Assembly: GCA_028688235.1 (NCBI GenBank)
Contig: JAQTYP010000195.1
Span: 1 to 6,642 of the forward strand
Length of the DNA stretch: 6,642 nt
Origin: Methylomonas sp.
GTDB taxonomy: Bacteria > Pseudomonadota > Gammaproteobacteria > Methylococcales > Methylomonadaceae
Direction: 5' to 3'
Shown: positions 4,229 through 6,642 of the stretch, piece after piece
How positions within the stretch are numbered: the stretch's first letter is position 1
Layout: each line of letters begins with the position of its first letter
Position numbers and translations under genes: made by a program
The notes under the pieces: model-generated
What the model was told of the DNA's origin: nothing
The model's database searches: none
Seen by the model: only the letters and a program-made list of their open reading frames with translations

Positions 4229-6429
4229 TAAGAAAACAAAATATCGGTATGACGAATAAAAAGGTAATTGGTATTTCCCTGGCAATGGCAGTTGTTTCGG
4301 TACTTGGAATAGCCTATGACCTGCGATCACCTTCCTACGACGATACAAGCGTCGCCGCCATTGGCAGTACCGGCCATGGCGATGTGGATACACTGAAGAC
4401 GGCTCTTGGGGTATGGCGGCAAAACTATGAAGCCAAAGGCGGAAGCCCCGAAGTGTTGAATATATCGCTTGGATATTCCAAGGTGATGTCGGAAAGTTTT
4501 ACGAAGGCGCGAGGCCAGTTTCGGTTTAACCTTGCCAACGGTCAGCTCACGCTACAAGTCAATGGCCTGGCTGACGGCAATTATGATCTATGGTTGGTGG
4601 ATAACCGTAATGGATCGGTCAAACCGGAAGTTGGCGATGAGTTAAACAACATTGGTGGATTTCAGGTTGTCGATGGCAAGGGCAGCTTTCTCGCTCGGCT
4701 GGAGCGTAGCAAGCTAGCTGGTTTTACGATGGATGCCATCGTGGTTTCTCCTCGGGGACAGACGCCCGCGGAAAGCGTGAGCATAGCCGGAGCGCCGGAT
4801 CTGATGCATAAACTTTACTATGCGGACAAACCCTGGCTGACGACGGCGATGGGCGATTTCAAACACGTTTCAAGCGGCTCGTCTGCGCCATTCGCGTTCT
4901 TGTTGCCTAAAGCCGCTCAAGCCGATACGGTCTCGGATTTGACGCCGGTACTCGGCGCTCTGGTGGCGCAAGGGCGGCAAATCTTCCATAACGAGACTTT
5001 CGACGGTAACGGCAGAACCTGCGGAACTTGCCATCGAGCCGATAACAATTTTACGCTCGATCCCAATTTCATCATGACCTTACCGCAATCGGATCCCTTG
5101 TTCGTGGCGGAAAATAATCCGGCATTGGCCGAACTCGAAAATCCGGTTCTGATGCGCAAGCACGGTTTGATCCTGACCAATGTGGACGGTCCGGACGTCG
5201 ATATATTCCGTAGCGTACCGCACACATTATCGTTGGCTACGACCGTTAAAGGCGAAACGATGGCGGCCGGCGGCGAATTCGAAGTCGACGAGTCCTTAGC
5301 CGCGGCGACTGGTTGGAGTGGGGACGGTGCGCCTGGTTCCGGTTCGCTGCGTGAATTCGCATTGGGCGCGATCGCCCAGCACATGCCGAAAACCATGAAC
5401 CGAATGGTGGGGGTCGATTTTCGCTTGCCGACAGAAGCTGAATTGGATGCCATTGAGGCTTACACGCTGTCCTTGGGACGTAGCAAGGATTATCCCATCT
5501 ATCAGTTGACCTTCAGAGACCCTTTAATACAAGCGGGTAAAGAATTGTTCGATACCAAGGTCAGCCCTTGTCCTAATGGTTCTGTCCAAGCCAAAACCGC
5601 CCCATATTGTGCGGGTGGAGCGCAGGCGGTCCAGGGGGAAACGGCCAATTGCAACGGTTGCCATCAGAATGCAGGTGGTCGCAGTTCCACCACTAAAGCC
5701 AATCCGACCCGTAATACCGGTGTCGAAAACATGAAAATCCACCCCGCCCGCATGCTTAAGCCAGACATGGCTTACGACGGCGGTTTTGGTACCGATGCAG
5801 CCGTTTGCGGTCCGGATGGCGAGGTCTGCTACGGTGACGGCCGTTTCAATACGCCGCCACTCATCGAAGCGGCCGATACTGCGCCGTTTTTCCACAACAA
5901 TGCAGTCAGTACGTTGGAGGAGGCCATCGCCGCCTACAATAGCGACGCTTTCAATACGTCTCCAGGATCGTTATCCAAAGGGCTGGATCGTAAGGTGAAG
6001 TTGGATTCCACGCAGGTTGTGGCGGTGGCATCGTTCCTGCGCGCTGTCAACGCCTTGGAAAATATCCGTCTATCCGATCGGCTGGATAACCAAGCCAGGC
6101 AGATCAACAATAATACGACGGCGCGCGAATTGGCCAAATTGGCGAGCGAGGAAAATAAAGATGCCATCGAAGTGCTCAAGGAAGGCAAGCTGGGCAATAA
6201 CTGGAAGGCGGTGCAAATGCTGGAAAAAGCCGCGTATTATCAAAACCTTGCTCAGTTGGCTCCGGCTAAGGTCATCAGGAATGGCTTGCTGAATCAGGCT
6301 TTGGCTCAGAAGCGCCAAGCCCGGGCATTGATCGCCAGTTGCGATCCCAATGCATCTGTGCCCGCTACGGTCGTGGTGCCGACGCCGATGGAAGAGTATT
6401 TGTATACCTGCTCCGAACTCGGACTGTAA
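4225..6429 (+). CDS. Large exported di-heme cytochrome c, cytochrome c peroxidase/MauG superfamily, with extra N-terminal domain
   Basis: This 734-residue protein is about twice the size of a classical bacterial di-heme peroxidase. A basic N-terminus and hydrophobic stretch (about 13-31) act as signal peptide or anchor. Residues about 75-195 form a beta-rich domain (QLTLQVNGLADGNYDLWLVD) reminiscent of the extracytoplasmic part of anti-sigma-K-like proteins. The peroxidase-like part starts near 240: heme site 1 CGTCH (266-270), RSVPHTLSL (329-337), GWSGDGAPGSGSLREFA (363-379), heme site 2 CNGCH (476-480), and the family's C-terminal motif as PPLIEAADTAPFFHNNA followed by STLEEAI (544-568). 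The usual APYxHDG motif is altered to APFFHNN. A helical tail (about 610-700) follows. Extra cysteines (449, 462, 528, 535, 706, 729) suggest disulfides. Probably periplasmic or surface-exposed, using peroxide or accepting electrons; the substrate is unknown. The surface cytochrome c peroxidase of Methylococcus is a possible relative by size. Confidence 0.88.
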   Translation: MIRKQNIGMTNKKVIGISLAMAVVSVLGIAYDLRSPSYDDTSVAAIGSTGHGDVDTLKTALGVWRQNYEAKGGSPEVLNISLGYSKVMSESFTKARGQFRFNLANGQLTLQVNGLADGNYDLWLVDNRNGSVKPEVGDELNNIGGFQVVDGKGSFLARLERSKLAGFTMDAIVVSPRGQTPAESVSIAGAPDLMHKLYYADKPWLTTAMGDFKHVSSGSSAPFAFLLPKAAQADTVSDLTPVLGALVAQGRQIFHNETFDGNGRTCGTCHRADNNFTLDPNFIMTLPQSDPLFVAENNPALAELENPVLMRKHGLILTNVDGPDVDIFRSVPHTLSLATTVKGETMAAGGEFEVDESLAAATGWSGDGAPGSGSLREFALGAIAQHMPKTMNRMVGVDFRLPTEAELDAIEAYTLSLGRSKDYPIYQLTFRDPLIQAGKELFDTKVSPCPNGSVQAKTAPYCAGGAQAVQGETANCNGCHQNAGGRSSTTKANPTRNTGVENMKIHPARMLKPDMAYDGGFGTDAAVCGPDGEVCYGDGRFNTPPLIEAADTAPFFHNNAVSTLEEAIAAYNSDAFNTSPGSLSKGLDRKVKLDSTQVVAVASFLRAVNALENIRLSDRLDNQARQINNNTTARELAKLASEENKDAIEVLKEGKLGNNWKAVQMLEKAAYYQNLAQLAPAKVIRNGLLNQALAQKRQARALIASCDPNASVPATVVVPTPMEEYLYTCSELGL

Positions 6430-6435
6430 GCCGCA

Positions 6436-6464
6436 AGGCCAGGGGGGCGTCGTCTCCCTGGCTT
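6436..6464 (+). terminator. Strong intercistronic hairpin after the cytochrome gene
   Basis: Bases 6436-6446 pair with 6454-6464 (core GCCAGGG with CCCTGGC, plus A-U, G-C and G-U pairs), leaving a 7-base loop. No T-tract follows, so it may only reduce read-through or protect the 3' end of the cytochrome message, lowering expression of the next gene relative to it. Confidence 0.45.
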
Positions 6465-6467
6465 CCG

Positions 6468-6477
6468 CCAAATTTGG
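6468..6477. repeat. CCAAATTTGG palindrome before the last gene
   Basis: A perfect 10-bp palindrome 14 bases upstream of the ATG at 6492. It could be an operator, but several 10-bp palindromes are expected by chance in a window of this size. Confidence 0.25.
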
Positions 6478-6491
6478 ATAAGAGAGTTTTT

Positions 6492-6642
6492 ATGATGAAT
6501 AGATTACGCGCTATTTGGCTACGCATTGCCTTGACGGGTTTGCTGTTTGTTTTGGGTTCGACACAAGTCTTTGCGTCGATAACCAGTTATTACCTTGACT
6601 GGAGCGGTGCCGCGCTCGGCAACGCGTCGGAGGCTCACGGTG
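6492..6642 (+). CDS. Secreted protein, N-terminus only (3' end outside the window), possibly PEP-CTERM type
   Basis: Fifty codons are visible. The product starts MMNRLRAIWLRIALTG, a clear Sec signal peptide: basic n-region, hydrophobic core LTGLLFVLG, and a likely cut after VFA (residue 28). The mature part begins SITSYYLDWSGAALGNASEA. The pattern of aromatic-DWSGA-x-x-GN-A-x-A-x-G resembles the opening of PEP-CTERM-type exported proteins, but the C-terminal anchor that would prove this lies outside the window. A weak AGAGAG ribosome site lies about 6 bases upstream. ATG at 6492 or 6495 may be used. It follows the cytochrome by 62 bases on the same strand, so the two may be one operon and functional partners. 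Confidence 0.7.
   Translation, partial: MMNRLRAIWLRIALTGLLFVLGSTQVFASITSYYLDWSGAALGNASEAHG

Noticed and set aside
4917..5453. 178-codon minus-strand ORF opposite the cytochrome
   Set aside because: Antisense to conserved heme-protein motifs, low-complexity Ser/Pro composition, no domain and no ribosome site seen.
4225..6429. Naming the cytochrome as MbnH, MauG or CorB
   Set aside because: Only the superfamily motifs are visible; length, N-terminal domain and altered ligand motif differ and no methanobactin or methylamine dehydrogenase genes are in the window.
1..6642. CRISPR array, insertion sequence, tRNA, rRNA or prophage features
   Set aside because: No spaced direct repeats, transposase-like frames, terminal repeats or RNA-gene signatures were found on reading.

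Overview
The window looks like ordinary chromosome from a gammaproteobacterium. It carries a type IV pilus secretin (PilQ), a ComM/YifB AAA+ ATPase, the ubiquinone-biosynthesis accessory factor UbiK, a MarR-type regulator, and a large secreted di-heme c-type cytochrome followed by the start of another secreted protein. This mix, the mid-range base composition and a PEP-CTERM-like exported product would fit a methanotroph-like lineage (Methylococcales). That placement is inference from style, not proof.

Layout. (1) Positions 1-1256, plus strand: the C-terminal part of pilQ, cut at the left edge. (2) Positions 1257-1374: a short convergent gap with two overlapping, mutually exclusive hairpins. 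(3) Positions 1375-3863, minus strand: three tightly packed genes read right to left, MarR regulator, ubiK, comM, with gaps of 9 and 5 bases, so very probably one operon. (4) Positions 3864-4141: a divergent control region with an inverted repeat overlapping a possible -10 box of the MarR gene, plus several short palindromes and a direct repeat on the cytochrome side. (5) Positions 4142-6429, plus strand: a 28-codon leader ORF with its own ribosome binding site, overlapping by ATGA the start of a 734-residue di-heme cytochrome c peroxidase/MauG-like protein with an extra N-terminal domain. (6) Positions 6430-6491: a strong hairpin and a palindrome. (7) Positions 6492-6642: the first 50 codons of a signal-peptide protein, cut at the right edge.

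How the parts may work together. PilQ is the outer-membrane pore for type IV pili and, in naturally transformable bacteria, for DNA uptake. ComM is the branch-migration helicase that helps integrate the incoming DNA. Their closeness is suggestive, but they are convergent and not co-transcribed. The MarR protein carries a four-cysteine C-terminal tail and shares a divergent control region with the secreted cytochrome. The most interesting hypothesis here is therefore a redox- or metal-sensing regulator that controls both its own operon and an extracytoplasmic di-heme oxidoreductase unit (leader peptide, cytochrome, partner secreted protein). No tRNA, rRNA, CRISPR array, insertion sequence or transposon signature was seen.
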